Source: Alkalihalobacillus deserti (GTDB lineage Bacteria > Bacillota > Bacilli > Bacillales > Bacillaceae_D). Taken from it: 64,000 nucleotides of DNA. The translations under genes and the position numbers were made by a program. Shown here piece after piece: positions 1 through 8,764 of this stretch. A model generated the notes under the pieces. That model did not search any database, was not told the origin of the DNA, and saw only the letters and a list, made by a program, of their open reading frames with translations. How positions within the stretch are numbered: position 1 is the stretch's first letter; each line of letters starts with the position of its first letter. The DNA lies in the NCBI RefSeq assembly GCF_020734105.1, contig NZ_JAJAFR010000004.1:248001-312000 (forward strand), written 5' to 3'.

Positions 1-1
1 A

Positions 2-67
2 CTTCGGTTAGAACTGCGTCCAATGAGAAAGGATCAACCAATCTATATATTGCCAGGAAGTGATTGA
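2..67 (+). CDS. C-terminal end of an unidentified upstream gene (partial)
   Basis: A frame open from the window edge ends at TGA 65-67 and encodes about 21 residues finishing IYILPGSD. It overlaps the next possible start (GTG 60) by 8 bases, as in a tight operon. Too little is present to identify it. The position before a PilC-like gene suggests a pilus-assembly gene, but that is inference. Confidence 0.3.
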   Translation, partial: LRLELRPMRKDQPIYILPGSD

Positions 68-1010
68 GAAGGTACGAATCAATGCTGGTATTTATAAAGT
101 AGATCGAAATTCTGATAATAGTGAACGTGTGTATTGCGCTAGTGAGGTTACGAGAATATGCGATGGTTATGAACCACTCGACTTTGATTTTGAGAGTGAG
201 TTTAAGCTTGAGAAAAATCAAATGGTTGAACTAACAGTAAGTGAGACTGATCATGATTCGTTTAATCAAGTGAAGGTTGTGGTTGCGAATGTGAGCATGG
301 ATGGTGAAGATGGGATTGAAAAGAAGAATGCCATTGAGTTTGTAACGGCGGTGAAGCAGTTAGTGGTTATCCTTTTAACGGTTGTGTTGCCAAGTTTACT
401 AGCGAATTTAACTTCGATGGGTGGAGCAATTCCTTTTCCAACGAAAGTGGTTATGGCGCTATCTGACTTTCTCATTCATCAATGGTATATTGCTACGTTG
501 TTTGTCGTTGCGATTAAGAGAAATCTAAAGGGACGCTACATGCTAGATTATGCCAAACTAAACGTTCCCGTGTTTGGTTTATTGGCACAAAAAACAATTC
601 TAGCACGAGTAACGCGAACAATGGCTTCATTATTCGCTAGTTCCGTACCTGTGTTTCAAACTTTGACGATGAGTTCGGAAATTGCTGAGAATGAAGTAGT
701 GAAGAAGGTAATCAATGAGTTGAAAGAATCGCTACGTGCGGGAGAAAGCCTGTCTTTGCCATTAAGCAAGAGTTGGGTCTTTCCAAAGCTTGTTAGTCAC
801 ATGGTTAAGGTCGGTGAAGAAACCGGTCAGCTTGATACGATGCTTGAAAAGGTAGCAGACTTTTATGAAGACGAAGTGGAGCAAATGGCCGCTCGGATGA
901 GTTCGATTATTGAGCCATTGATGATTGTGATGTTAGGGGTTATCGTGGGTACGATAGTCCTAGCAGCAATTCTACCAATGTTCTCGATCTATGATAACTT
1001 CGGTGGCTAA
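60..1010 (+). CDS. PilC/GspF-type secretion membrane protein with an atypical N-terminus (possibly rearranged)
   Basis: Residues from about 95 to 316 match one T2SSF repeat of PilC/GspF/ComGB inner-membrane proteins. Visible features are the GGAIPFPTKV loop after a first hydrophobic segment, a second membrane segment near 145, the VGEETGQLDTMLEKVADFYE signature, and a C-terminal segment ending LPMFSIYDNFGG. Family members are usually about 400 residues with two T2SSF repeats. Here the first repeat is missing, and the N-terminal 90 residues (acidic, no membrane segment) look unrelated. The start is GTG 60, with no convincing ribosome binding site. The gene precedes spoIIB, where B. subtilis has comC, a competence/pilin-type gene. 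Most likely a deletion fusion or remnant of a type IV pilus-like locus; function of the chimera is doubtful. Confidence 0.6.
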   Translation: MIEKVRINAGIYKVDRNSDNSERVYCASEVTRICDGYEPLDFDFESEFKLEKNQMVELTVSETDHDSFNQVKVVVANVSMDGEDGIEKKNAIEFVTAVKQLVVILLTVVLPSLLANLTSMGGAIPFPTKVVMALSDFLIHQWYIATLFVVAIKRNLKGRYMLDYAKLNVPVFGLLAQKTILARVTRTMASLFASSVPVFQTLTMSSEIAENEVVKKVINELKESLRAGESLSLPLSKSWVFPKLVSHMVKVGEETGQLDTMLEKVADFYEDEVEQMAARMSSIIEPLMIVMLGVIVGTIVLAAILPMFSIYDNFGG

Positions 1011-1047
1011 AAAAAGAACAAGACAATAACCGTCTTGTTCTTTTTTT
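1011..1047 (+). terminator. Rho-independent terminator
   Basis: AAAAAGAACAAGAC and GTCTTGTTCTTTTTTT form a long stem with a 7-base loop and a T-run directly after the PilC-like stop codon. Confidence 0.9.
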
Positions 1048-1175
1048 CGTATACAGAAATAGAATGAAGGGGAAACTCAAAAAAATATTAACTTCTTTGC
1101 CCAAATTGTTCTATCTAAGAGAGTAAAATAATAGAATAAGAGTATAAGCAGTGGTAGAGGGAAGGAGTGATTTAC

Positions 1176-2264
1176 ATGAATCAGGATAAATACAGAATAT
1201 TGGTGCGACTAAATGGAAAGGAACAGTCGGTTAAAGAATTGACTCAGGACAAGCTAGAAGTCGATCCAGATTTGTTAAAAGAACACGATGTTTCAAAAGA
1301 AATTGTCGCAGCCCGTGAGCATGATGAAAGTGAAGCATCAGAAATCATTCCCCAACCAGATAATATTATTGACTTTGGAAGAAGACATGAGGAACGAAAA
1401 CGGAATGGACAACCTTTTTGGGACGATGGAAATCGCGATAAAAGCCCAAAACTTCCATATAAACGTAAGAAAAAACCGTTAAGCGGTGTGAGGACACCGA
1501 AGATTCCGTTCATCCTAATAGCTGCGATTTTCTCTGCTATTGTAGTCGGACTCGGGTTAGGGACGATGGTTCTCACAGTTTTTACGGGGAACAATGTTTC
1601 GATTGTTGATGGTGGAGAAACAACGATAGACGAAGCAATTCCCGCTTTTGCAGAAGGTGGAAATTTTCCCACTCTTACGTTAGAGATCGTACAAGGTGGC
1701 GCTTTTACGGAAATGGCGAAAGGAGAAGAGGTCGTCGCCAGAATTCATGAACAAGGCTTACCAGGAACCTTAACACAGGGAACGGATCCGATTTATATGT
1801 TTATTGGAGCGGGAGGCGACCGTGCCCAGGCAAAAAAAATAAGTGATTTGTATACGGGATATGGACAAGAAACCTATTTGAAAACGTACCGAATCGATGG
1901 GCAATCCGTTTCAGGACAAACAGAAGAAACATCAGTCTGGTTTGCAAATGCGATTTCTCATTACAAAGAAGTTCTTCAATTATCGGTTGATGGCTTAAGT
2001 GGAGGCTCTCTTATTACAGAAAATCGCGTCAAGCAAATTGAAGACGAGGCGAGTGCTTTACGAGCCGAGCGTGATCAAGCCTTCAGTCATTTAACTGGTG
2101 AATCTCAGCAACATGCGCTAGCGATGGGAGACCACTTAGTACTAGCTGGAGAAATGCTCAAGGAATACCGAAGCTCTTCTGAACAAGAGGCACTCTGGAA
2201 GTCTCAGCAAGCGCTATTAGATGCTTTGGTTAGTTATGAACAAGTTATTAAAGCGTTGCAATAG
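1176..2264 (+). CDS. spoIIB: SpoIIB-like sporulation protein (SPOR domain)
   Basis: A 362-residue bitopic membrane protein. A charged cytoplasmic N-terminus of about 110 residues is followed by one membrane segment (about 107-133, IPFILIAAIFSAIVVGLGLG). The outer part carries a SPOR-like stretch near 180-240 (PIYMFIGAGGDRAQAKKISDLY) for binding denuded peptidoglycan. B. subtilis SpoIIB (332 residues) acts in septal peptidoglycan thinning at the start of engulfment and lies directly before maf, as here. I chose ATG 1176 because AAGGAG at 1162-1167 is ideally spaced; the upstream GTG 1167 overlaps that site. The protein is weakly conserved, so the call leans on synteny and topology. Confidence 0.8.
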   Translation: MNQDKYRILVRLNGKEQSVKELTQDKLEVDPDLLKEHDVSKEIVAAREHDESEASEIIPQPDNIIDFGRRHEERKRNGQPFWDDGNRDKSPKLPYKRKKKPLSGVRTPKIPFILIAAIFSAIVVGLGLGTMVLTVFTGNNVSIVDGGETTIDEAIPAFAEGGNFPTLTLEIVQGGAFTEMAKGEEVVARIHEQGLPGTLTQGTDPIYMFIGAGGDRAQAKKISDLYTGYGQETYLKTYRIDGQSVSGQTEETSVWFANAISHYKEVLQLSVDGLSGGSLITENRVKQIEDEASALRAERDQAFSHLTGESQQHALAMGDHLVLAGEMLKEYRSSSEQEALWKSQQALLDALVSYEQVIKALQ

Positions 2265-2275
2265 GAACGGAATAG

Positions 2276-2310
2276 AAAGCTGCTGAACAAACTGTTTCAG
2301 TAGCTTTTTT
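2276..2310 (+). terminator. Terminator after spoIIB
   Basis: AAAGCTGCTGA pairs with TCAGTAGCTTT around an ACAAACTGTT loop, followed by a T-run. The remaining 220 bases before maf contain no recognisable gene. Confidence 0.85.
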
Positions 2311-2534
2311 CAACTTTATCGATAAGATGTAGATCTTTATATTTTTGAAGAGGTGGATTACTAATCTTGAGTCTTTTGTAATCTGAATTCAATCAATTAT
2401 TAACGGGAAAGTCAATTTCTGAAAACAGATTCTGTTACCATTCCTCACACACTTATAGTGGTAGCAATTAGGATTTGGTATTCTATTTTTGAACCTGTAC
2501 AATAGAAGAAAACGATTGTAGAGGTGACCCCTTC

Positions 2535-3107
2535 ATGAAATCTTTCATTTTAGCCTCAGGTTCCCCGAGGCGCAAAGAACTTTTGCAGCAAGCCCATTAT
2601 TCCTTTGAAATTCAAACAAGCACAGTCGAAGAAAAAGTAGAGGAGGGATTGACTCCAGCAGAAGTGGTCGAGCAATTAGCTTTTCAAAAGGCAAAGAATG
2701 TTTGGTTGCAAAATAAAGACATGATTGTCCTTGGTGCAGATACGGTTGTTGCATTTGGAGATTTGATCCTTGGAAAGCCTCGTGATGAACAAGATGCGAA
2801 AGTAATGTTGCAAAGCTTGTCTGGTCAAACCCATAGTGTGTATACCGGTGTCGCGATTTGTTCCGCGGAAGGAATCGAAACCTTTTTTGAAAAAACAGAT
2901 GTAAAATTTTATTCTTTATCTGATGAGGACATCGCGATGTATCTCCGTAGTAAGGAACCTTTTGATAAAGCAGGTAGTTACGGGATTCAAGGCTTCGGTG
3001 CTTATTTAGTGAAGCAAATTATTGGTGATTACTATACAGTTGTTGGTTTGCCGTTAGCGAAAACAATGAGGGAATTACGAAAAAAAGGGATTCATCCCAA
3101 CATGTAA
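2535..3107 (+). CDS. maf: Maf nucleotide pyrophosphatase
   Basis: A 190-residue Maf/HAM1-fold protein. The N-terminal substrate loop ASGSPRRKELL, the GADTVV motif with the catalytic Asp near residue 70, the LGKP and SLSGQTHSVYTG segments, and the DKAGSYGIQG motif are all intact. Family members hydrolyse dTTP/UTP and modified nucleotides, and in Bacillus overproduction arrests septation. The start ATG 2535 is preceded by GAGGTGACCCC. It sits between spoIIB and radC as in B. subtilis. Confidence 0.96.
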   Translation: MKSFILASGSPRRKELLQQAHYSFEIQTSTVEEKVEEGLTPAEVVEQLAFQKAKNVWLQNKDMIVLGADTVVAFGDLILGKPRDEQDAKVMLQSLSGQTHSVYTGVAICSAEGIETFFEKTDVKFYSLSDEDIAMYLRSKEPFDKAGSYGIQGFGAYLVKQIIGDYYTVVGLPLAKTMRELRKKGIHPNM

Positions 3108-3158
3108 ATAGTTGATAAAATCTCCTCAATTTGTCCATGATAGAAAGGAGCGGAATCA

Positions 3159-3845
3159 TTGCACTCTTTCCTCATACGTGATGTTCCCGAACGTGAAAGA
3201 CCGCGAGAGCGCTTGTTACAAGAAGGGCCTCTTGCTTTATCGAATCAAGAGATTCTTGCGATCTTGCTTCGAAGTGGTACGAAGCAGGAATCCGTGTTAC
3301 AAGTTGCGCAACGAGTGTTGGCGAAATTTGATGGTTTGCTTTTGTTAAAAGAAGCCGCCATCGAAGAGCTATGTACGATTAAGGGAATAGGCGCGGCAAA
3401 GGCGGTCGAGCTTTCTGCCGCAATTGAGCTTGGGAGAAGAATCCATAGTCTGCAACCTGAAGAGAGATACGTGATCAGGTCTCCTGAAGATGTATCCAAT
3501 TATGTGATGGAAGATATGCGTTTTCTGCATCAGGAGCATTTTGATTGTCTCTATCTGAACACAAAAAATCAAGTGCTTCACCGGAAAACGGTTTTCATCG
3601 GTAGTTTAAATGCGAGCATTTGTCATCCACGTGAAATTTTCAAAGAGGCATTTAGACGATCTGCTGCTTCTGTTATTTGTCTGCATAATCATCCTTCCGG
3701 GGATCCAACCCCAAGTCGTGAAGATATTGAAGTAACGAAGCGTTTGGCGGAAGCGGGAAAATTATTAGGGATTGAGTTACTCGATCATATTATTATCGGT
3801 GACCGAAAGTTTGTAAGTCTGAAGGAGCAAGGGTACGTCATATAA
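3159..3845 (+). CDS. radC: RadC family JAB/MPN-domain protein
   Basis: 228 residues. The N-terminal part contains a helix-hairpin-helix-like stretch (EELCTIKGIGAAKAVELSAA, about 67-86). The C-terminal RadC/JAMM domain has the metal motif HNHPSGDPTPSREDI. The B. subtilis counterpart is YsxA. A repair role is historical and not firmly established; a metal-dependent hydrolase is likely from the motif. The start is TTG 3159 with AAAGGAG at 3144-3150; no ATG fits. Confidence 0.93.
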   Translation: MHSFLIRDVPERERPRERLLQEGPLALSNQEILAILLRSGTKQESVLQVAQRVLAKFDGLLLLKEAAIEELCTIKGIGAAKAVELSAAIELGRRIHSLQPEERYVIRSPEDVSNYVMEDMRFLHQEHFDCLYLNTKNQVLHRKTVFIGSLNASICHPREIFKEAFRRSAASVICLHNHPSGDPTPSREDIEVTKRLAEAGKLLGIELLDHIIIGDRKFVSLKEQGYVI

Positions 3846-4053
3846 TATAATAGACACCAAATAGAATCTTATTAAAGACCGTGCAGTTTGAGGGATAGCG
3901 ATTGACGGATGAGAATGGTAACATAAGTTTGTTACTTTTTTTGTTTGTTAGGGGAATTTAATAAAACTTGGGGAACTTAAGGCTATTTTTTTTATCAGTT
4001 ATTCGATATAATGAAGCTTATGATTTTGGTTTTGTATGAAGGGAGATACATAG
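3846..4053 (+). promoter_or_regulatory. Probable mreB promoter/leader region
   Basis: 208 bases with no gene. It is AT-rich, and the mreB operon presumably starts here. AAGGGAG at 4039-4045 is the mreB ribosome binding site. I did not find a promoter good enough to place exactly. Confidence 0.35.
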
Positions 4054-5094
4054 ATGTTTGGTGGGTTCTCAAAAGATATAGGAATTGACTTAGGAACAGC
4101 AAACACGCTTGTGTATGTAAAGAGTAAAGGGATCGTCGTTCGTGAACCGTCGGTTGTGGCACTTAGAACAGATACAGGCTCAATTGAAGCTGTAGGTAAC
4201 GATGCAAAAAACATGATTGGTCGTACACCAGGAAATATAGTTGCAGTCCGTCCGATGAAAGACGGGGTTATTGCTGATTTTGATACAACCGCAACGATGT
4301 TAAAATATTTTATTCGTCAAGCTTTGAAAAATCGTTCTATTTTTACGCGTAAGCCTTCCGTTATGGTTTGTGTGCCATCTGGAATTACTGCGGTTGAAAA
4401 GCGTGCGGTTGAAGATGCAACGAAGCAAGCTGGTGCAAAAGAAGCTTACACATTAGAGGAGCCTTTTGCAGCAGCAATTGGAGCAGATCTTCCAGTATGG
4501 GAGCCAACAGGAAGTATGGTCGTCGATATCGGTGGAGGAACAACAGAAGTTGCTATTATTTCTCTAGGTGGTATCGTTACGAGTCAATCGATCCGAGTGG
4601 CTGGTGATGAAATGGATGAAGCGATTATCCAATATGTTAAAAAGAAATACAACTTAATGATTGGAGAAAGAACGTCAGAAGCCTTAAAGCTGGAAATTGG
4701 TTCTGCTGGTGCACCTGAAGGCGTCGATGACATGGATATCCGTGGGCGTGATTTACTAACTGGATTACCAAAGACGATTACAGTGTCAGCCGAGGAAATT
4801 GCTGGAGCTCTTGCGGATACGGTAACGACGATTATCGAAGCGGTGAAAAATACACTTGAACAATCTCCTCCTGAACTTGCTGCTGATATTATGGATCGTG
4901 GAATAGTATTAACAGGTGGGGGAGCTTTACTACGTAATCTTGATCGTGTTTTAGCTGATGAAACAAACATGCCTGTTCTAGTTGCAGAAAACCCGTTAGA
5001 TTGTGTAGCAATTGGTACAGGAAGAGCGCTTGAAAATCTTCATCTATTTCGTTCAAGGGCGGGAATTACATCGCGCTCTGATCGAAAATGGTAA
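4054..5094 (+). CDS. mreB: Rod shape-determining protein MreB
   Basis: 346-residue actin-like ATPase. Phosphate-1 motif [14 protein letters not shown] (about 9-22), phosphate-2 [14 protein letters not shown] (about 155-168) and adenosine motif [13 protein letters not shown] (about 285-297) are intact. MreB filaments move along the membrane and organise elongasome peptidoglycan synthesis. B. subtilis MreB is 337 residues; the extra residues are at the C-terminus. Followed 13 bp later by mreC, so clearly mreBCD. Confidence 0.98.
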   Translation: MFGGFSKDIGIDLGTANTLVYVKSKGIVVREPSVVALRTDTGSIEAVGNDAKNMIGRTPGNIVAVRPMKDGVIADFDTTATMLKYFIRQALKNRSIFTRKPSVMVCVPSGITAVEKRAVEDATKQAGAKEAYTLEEPFAAAIGADLPVWEPTGSMVVDIGGGTTEVAIISLGGIVTSQSIRVAGDEMDEAIIQYVKKKYNLMIGERTSEALKLEIGSAGAPEGVDDMDIRGRDLLTGLPKTITVSAEEIAGALADTVTTIIEAVKNTLEQSPPELAADIMDRGIVLTGGGALLRNLDRVLADETNMPVLVAENPLDCVAIGTGRALENLHLFRSRAGITSRSDRKW

Positions 5095-5107
5095 GTAGGT
5101 GTAAGGC

Positions 5108-5983
5108 ATGCCGTCCTTCTTTTCAAACAAAAAACTAATTATTCTTCTCGTCAGTATCATTATTTTGGTTGCACTAATCGGTTATTCTCGTACAGATCGC
5201 GAGCAAATTACAGGACCAGAACAAGTGATTAGAGACGCTGTTGGATGGGTGCAAACCATTTTTACGAAACCCGCATACGCTATTGCGGGTTTCTTTGAAA
5301 ATGTTCGGGATATCCAACATATCTACGAGGAAAATAGGTTATTAAAAGCAAGACTTGATGAATATGCTCAAATTTCTGTAGAACGTAATTTACTTAGAAA
5401 TGAGAATAACACATTAAGAGACATGGTTGATTTAGATGAGAGTTTAAATGATTATTTAATGAGATCAGCTGTCGTGATTCATAGAAATCCGGATCGTTGG
5501 AATAAATACATTGGATTAAATCGCGGATCTGAACATGGCATTCAATCGAATATGGCTGTCATTGATTCAAAAGGTGGTCTTATTGGTAAAGTTAAGACAG
5601 TAAGTGAGTTCTCATCTCGAATTCAACTGTTGTCGGATAATGATCGTACCAATCGTGTTTCGGCGATGATCTCAATGGATCAGCCGGAGTATGGTTTTAT
5701 TGAAGGCTATGATGAAGATTTAGGTTTGCTGATCATGAGGAAAATTGATTTAGCGGCAGAGATTGAAGAAGAACAAATGGTTGTTACATCCGGTAAAGGT
5801 GGCGTTTACCCAAGTGGTTTGCTCTTAGGAGAAATTGTACGGGTGGAGCCGGATGAATATGGGTTAACGCAAAACGCTTATATTAGACCAACCGCTGATT
5901 TTTTTGCTTTAGACTATGTGTATATCATTGAACGGACGAGTACATCTTTAGACCCAGCCTTACTTGAGGAGGAACCATCGTGA
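5108..5983 (+). CDS. mreC: Rod shape-determining protein MreC
   Basis: 291 residues. One N-terminal membrane anchor (about 8-25), a coiled coil (about 65-105) and then the extracytoplasmic beta-barrel domain (NRGSEHGIQSNMAVI, TSGKGGVYPSGLLLGEI). MreC scaffolds the elongasome outside the membrane. The stop overlaps the mreD start by 4 bp (GTGA), indicating translational coupling. Confidence 0.97.
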   Translation: MPSFFSNKKLIILLVSIIILVALIGYSRTDREQITGPEQVIRDAVGWVQTIFTKPAYAIAGFFENVRDIQHIYEENRLLKARLDEYAQISVERNLLRNENNTLRDMVDLDESLNDYLMRSAVVIHRNPDRWNKYIGLNRGSEHGIQSNMAVIDSKGGLIGKVKTVSEFSSRIQLLSDNDRTNRVSAMISMDQPEYGFIEGYDEDLGLLIMRKIDLAAEIEEEQMVVTSGKGGVYPSGLLLGEIVRVEPDEYGLTQNAYIRPTADFFALDYVYIIERTSTSLDPALLEEEPS

Positions 5984-6504
5984 GTCGTTTCTATATCCCA
6001 ACACTTGTTTTTAGTTTACTTGTGATAGAAGGAACGATTTTTCAGTTGGTGACACTGTCTAATAATGAAATTGATGTTACGCTTGTACCACGATTTGTTG
6101 TTGTGATGATGGTTTTCATAGGAATTCATTTTGGACGTTTTAGCAGTTTGGTTTATGGATTAGCCTTTGGACTGATGTATGACATTGTCTATACCCAGTT
6201 ACTAGGTGTTTATTTGTTTGGCTTTGGTTTTATTGGCTATGCATTTGCCTATACATATAAGCAGATTCAGGATTCTTTGTTATTTCATTTAATTCTTATG
6301 CTCGCTGCGGTCGCTTTCTTTGAATATTATCAATTTGGCTTATATAAATTAATCGGTATAACGAGTTTACCGGCAAATGCTTTCTTTTACGAGCGTTTCT
6401 TACCAGGGCTTGTTTTGAATTTTGCTTTCGCGGTTATCATTTATTATCCAGTTAAAAAACTAATCTCGCATGTTAGCAGTCAAGCGAGTCTGCGTGAAAG
6501 ATAA
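5980..6504 (+). CDS. mreD: Rod shape-determining protein MreD
   Basis: 174-residue hydrophobic protein with about five or six membrane segments and the family pattern GIHFGRFSSLVYGLAFGLMYD. It is the membrane partner of MreC in cell elongation. GTG 5980 is used, overlapping the mreC stop, with GAGGAGG just upstream inside mreC. Confidence 0.95.
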   Translation: MSRFYIPTLVFSLLVIEGTIFQLVTLSNNEIDVTLVPRFVVVMMVFIGIHFGRFSSLVYGLAFGLMYDIVYTQLLGVYLFGFGFIGYAFAYTYKQIQDSLLFHLILMLAAVAFFEYYQFGLYKLIGITSLPANAFFYERFLPGLVLNFAFAVIIYYPVKKLISHVSSQASLRER

Positions 6505-6671
6505 ATTACGACAAAATAGTAAATGATTTTTCTTTTTCTTCTTCAATGAAGAAGGGTTTAAGTAGTATCATGTTGAATAAACGTATCATCACTGTTTTTC
6601 GATTTACTCGGGTATTAGCAATTGAATTCGGACGAGTGACGAAGGTGTTTGAGGCTGAGGTGGACATAATT

Positions 6672-7355
6672 ATGGTTCAAAAAAAGCAAAATGTTACGAT
6701 AAAAGGGACGAAAGAAGGTTTGATTTTTTTATTAGACGATTGTTGTTCTTATGAAAGTCTAGTGGAGGAATTAATTGAGAAACTTTCGTCCAAGCACTAT
6801 CAACAATCAGAAGGTCCTGATGTGTTAGTCAAAGTGGATATTGGTTATCGTTTTCTTCAAGACTACCAGCGAGATGAACTAGAAAATATAATTACGAACG
6901 GGCGCAACCTCGCTGTGGAACAATTTGAATCTCGTGTTCTATCAAAAGAAGAATCAGAAAAGTTGCGTCAAGAATCGCAAACCGTGACGTTAATGCGAAT
7001 CATACGTTCTGGACAAGTGTTAAAGGTCGTGGGCGATGTTCTTTTAATTGGCGATGTCAATCCTGGGGGAACGCTTATGGCGACGGGAAACATTTATGTA
7101 TTGGGAGCTTTACGTGGTATTGCTCATGCTGGGTTTGAAGGCGATGCTAACGCCGTCATCTCCGCTTCTGTATTAGCCCCCTCTCAATTAAGAATTGCAG
7201 ATGAGATCATGCACTTTGAAGCAAAGAAGGACAATGAAAAAATGATGTCGGGTGTGTTTCTAGATGAACAACGATCATTTTATATGGGAAGAGTTCAGCA
7301 GCTCGTACAATCACATCCAGAGCTCTCAAAAAACGAAACACAGTTGCTTGTTTAA
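6672..7355 (+). CDS. minC: Septum site-determining protein MinC
   Basis: 227 residues. The N-terminal domain (about 1-100, VTIKGTKEGLIFLLDD) inhibits FtsZ assembly. The C-terminal beta-helix (about 120-210, SGQVLKVVGDVLLIGDVNPGG, ATGNIYVLGALRGIAHAG) dimerises and binds MinD. The frame is open further upstream to 6546, but I start at ATG 6672: GAGGTGG lies at the right distance, and the sequence from MVQKKQNVTIKGTKEG matches the usual MinC N-terminus (B. subtilis 226 residues). minD follows after 280 bp that hold a structured repeat, an unusual gap. Confidence 0.94.
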   Translation: MVQKKQNVTIKGTKEGLIFLLDDCCSYESLVEELIEKLSSKHYQQSEGPDVLVKVDIGYRFLQDYQRDELENIITNGRNLAVEQFESRVLSKEESEKLRQESQTVTLMRIIRSGQVLKVVGDVLLIGDVNPGGTLMATGNIYVLGALRGIAHAGFEGDANAVISASVLAPSQLRIADEIMHFEAKKDNEKMMSGVFLDEQRSFYMGRVQQLVQSHPELSKNETQLLV

Positions 7356-7465
7356 GAGATTTTCACCTTTTGAAAATCCTGAAGCAATGAGCGAAGCCGT
7401 TACCAGGATCTTAAGCCTGTTTGAGCGAACTTCTCGAACAGGCGCGCAGCGTACGTAGCCATTGC
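7356..7465 (+). repeat. Dispersed compound hairpin repeat, copy A
   Basis: GATTTTCA/TGAAAATC hairpin at about 7357-7378, then an 85-bp element (7381-7465). The element begins GAAGCAATGAGCGAAGCC, has a central hairpin (CCTGTTTGAG/CTCGAACAGG) and ends GTAGCCATTGC. GCAATG and CATTGC at the ends are complementary. Related copies lie at 9389, 11032 (reverse), 56100 and 56251. Confidence 0.8.
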
Positions 7466-7635
7466 AAACACTATAGCAAACACAATATTATTCTATTAAT
7501 AGTCACATGAAAATATAGCTAATAAAATGAAATCCTAAATAACGGTGAGCAAACTTTACTTGAGTTTACCAAAGTGACACCGTTGCAGCTGTTAGGCATG
7601 AATTAATGTAAGAACTTTAGAAAGGGGTCATCAAC

Positions 7636-8430
7636 GTGGGAGAGGCAATCGTCATTACAAGTGGAAAGGGTGGCGTCGGAAAAACAACGACGTCTGCTAA
7701 TATTGGCACAGCCCTTGCACTTTCGGGGAAGAAAATTTGCTTAGTGGATACAGACATTGGGCTCCGCAATCTTGATGTTGTCATGGGTCTTGAAAATCGA
7801 ATTATATATGACCTCGTTGATGTAACAGAGGGCCGTTGTAAGCTGAAGCAAGCTCTGATTAAGGACAAGCGTTTTGATTGCTTATACCTACTGCCAGCTG
7901 CGCAAACAAAAGATAAATCAGCTGTTCAACCGGAACAGATGAAAACGTTGATTGAAGAGCTGAAACAAGAGTATGACTATGTCATTATTGACTGTCCTGC
8001 TGGAATCGAACAAGGCTTTAAAAATGCTGTTGCAGGGGCTGATCGTGCAATAGTGGTCACGACTCCTGAAATATCAGCTGTTCGTGATGCTGACCGTATC
8101 ATTGGATTGTTGGAGCAAGAAGATGTAGAGTCTCCGAAACTCGTCGTGAACCGGATACGTGGTCATATGATGAAGAATGGAGACATGCTTGATGTCGATG
8201 AGATTGCATCGATTCTCGCTATTGATCTTATTGGGATTGTAGTGGATGATGATGAGGTGATTAAACACTCGAATAAGGGTGAGCCTATTGCGTTGCACAC
8301 AACAAGCAAAGCATCAATCGCTTACCGTAATATAGCTAGAAGAATCTTGGGTGAAACCGTTCCACTTATGTCTTTAGATGAGCAAAAAGGGATGTTTGCT
8401 AAATTAAAATCATTTTTCAGTGTACGTTAG
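7636..8430 (+). CDS. minD: Septum site-determining ATPase MinD
   Basis: 264-residue ParA/MinD-family ATPase. Deviant Walker A GKGGVGKTTTSANIG (about 10-24), DTDIGLRNLDVVMGLENR, IIDCPAGIEQGF, and the C-terminal amphipathic membrane-targeting helix (MFAKLKSFFSV). It recruits MinC to the membrane at poles and septa. GTG start with AAAGGGG upstream. Confidence 0.98.
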   Translation: MGEAIVITSGKGGVGKTTTSANIGTALALSGKKICLVDTDIGLRNLDVVMGLENRIIYDLVDVTEGRCKLKQALIKDKRFDCLYLLPAAQTKDKSAVQPEQMKTLIEELKQEYDYVIIDCPAGIEQGFKNAVAGADRAIVVTTPEISAVRDADRIIGLLEQEDVESPKLVVNRIRGHMMKNGDMLDVDEIASILAIDLIGIVVDDDEVIKHSNKGEPIALHTTSKASIAYRNIARRILGETVPLMSLDEQKGMFAKLKSFFSVR

Positions 8431-8448
8431 GTACGTTGATGAAAAGTT

Positions 8449-8480
8449 AGAGTAGGGGTGTCAATCCTCTGCTCTTTTGT
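8449..8480 (+). terminator. Terminator after minD
   Basis: AGAGTAGGGG pairs with CCTCTGCTCT (two G-U pairs) around TGTCAAT, followed by TTT. Confidence 0.75.
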
Positions 8481-8690
8481 ATGGACAAATGTTTGGCCCT
8501 TGTTAGTTTATCTTTCAATGCTCATATTCAGGCGTTATCGCGGATTATCATGTCTTATCTCCCCTTAGATGGGGTCAGTTTGAAAACCCTTGCTATCTAT
8601 CACTTTTTGAGCGTCGTACCAATTATTTGACAACATTAGGTAACAGAACCAACAGGCTATGGTACGATAATTGAAGGAATGAGAAAGAAT

Positions 8691-8737
8691 GTTCAAAAAA
8701 CGATCTGTTAAACCGCTTGTTTAATCCTTTTTTGAAC
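8691..8737. repeat. Nested palindrome upstream of the MoaB-like gene
   Basis: GTTCAAAAAA (8691-8700) pairs with TTTTTTGAAC (8728-8737), and inside it TTAAAC pairs with GTTTAA. The outer arms resemble the GTTCAAAAAGGG hairpins at 56063-56401. It is 27 bp upstream of the next gene and ends in T-rich sequence, so it could act as an attenuator. The rest of 8481-8764 shows no gene. Confidence 0.6.
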
Positions 8738-8764
8738 ACTACTTTTAGAGGAGGCTATAAATAA

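Noticed and set aside
3112-3348. 78-residue ORF overlapping the radC start
   Set aside because: Out-of-frame shadow of radC without recognisable protein features.
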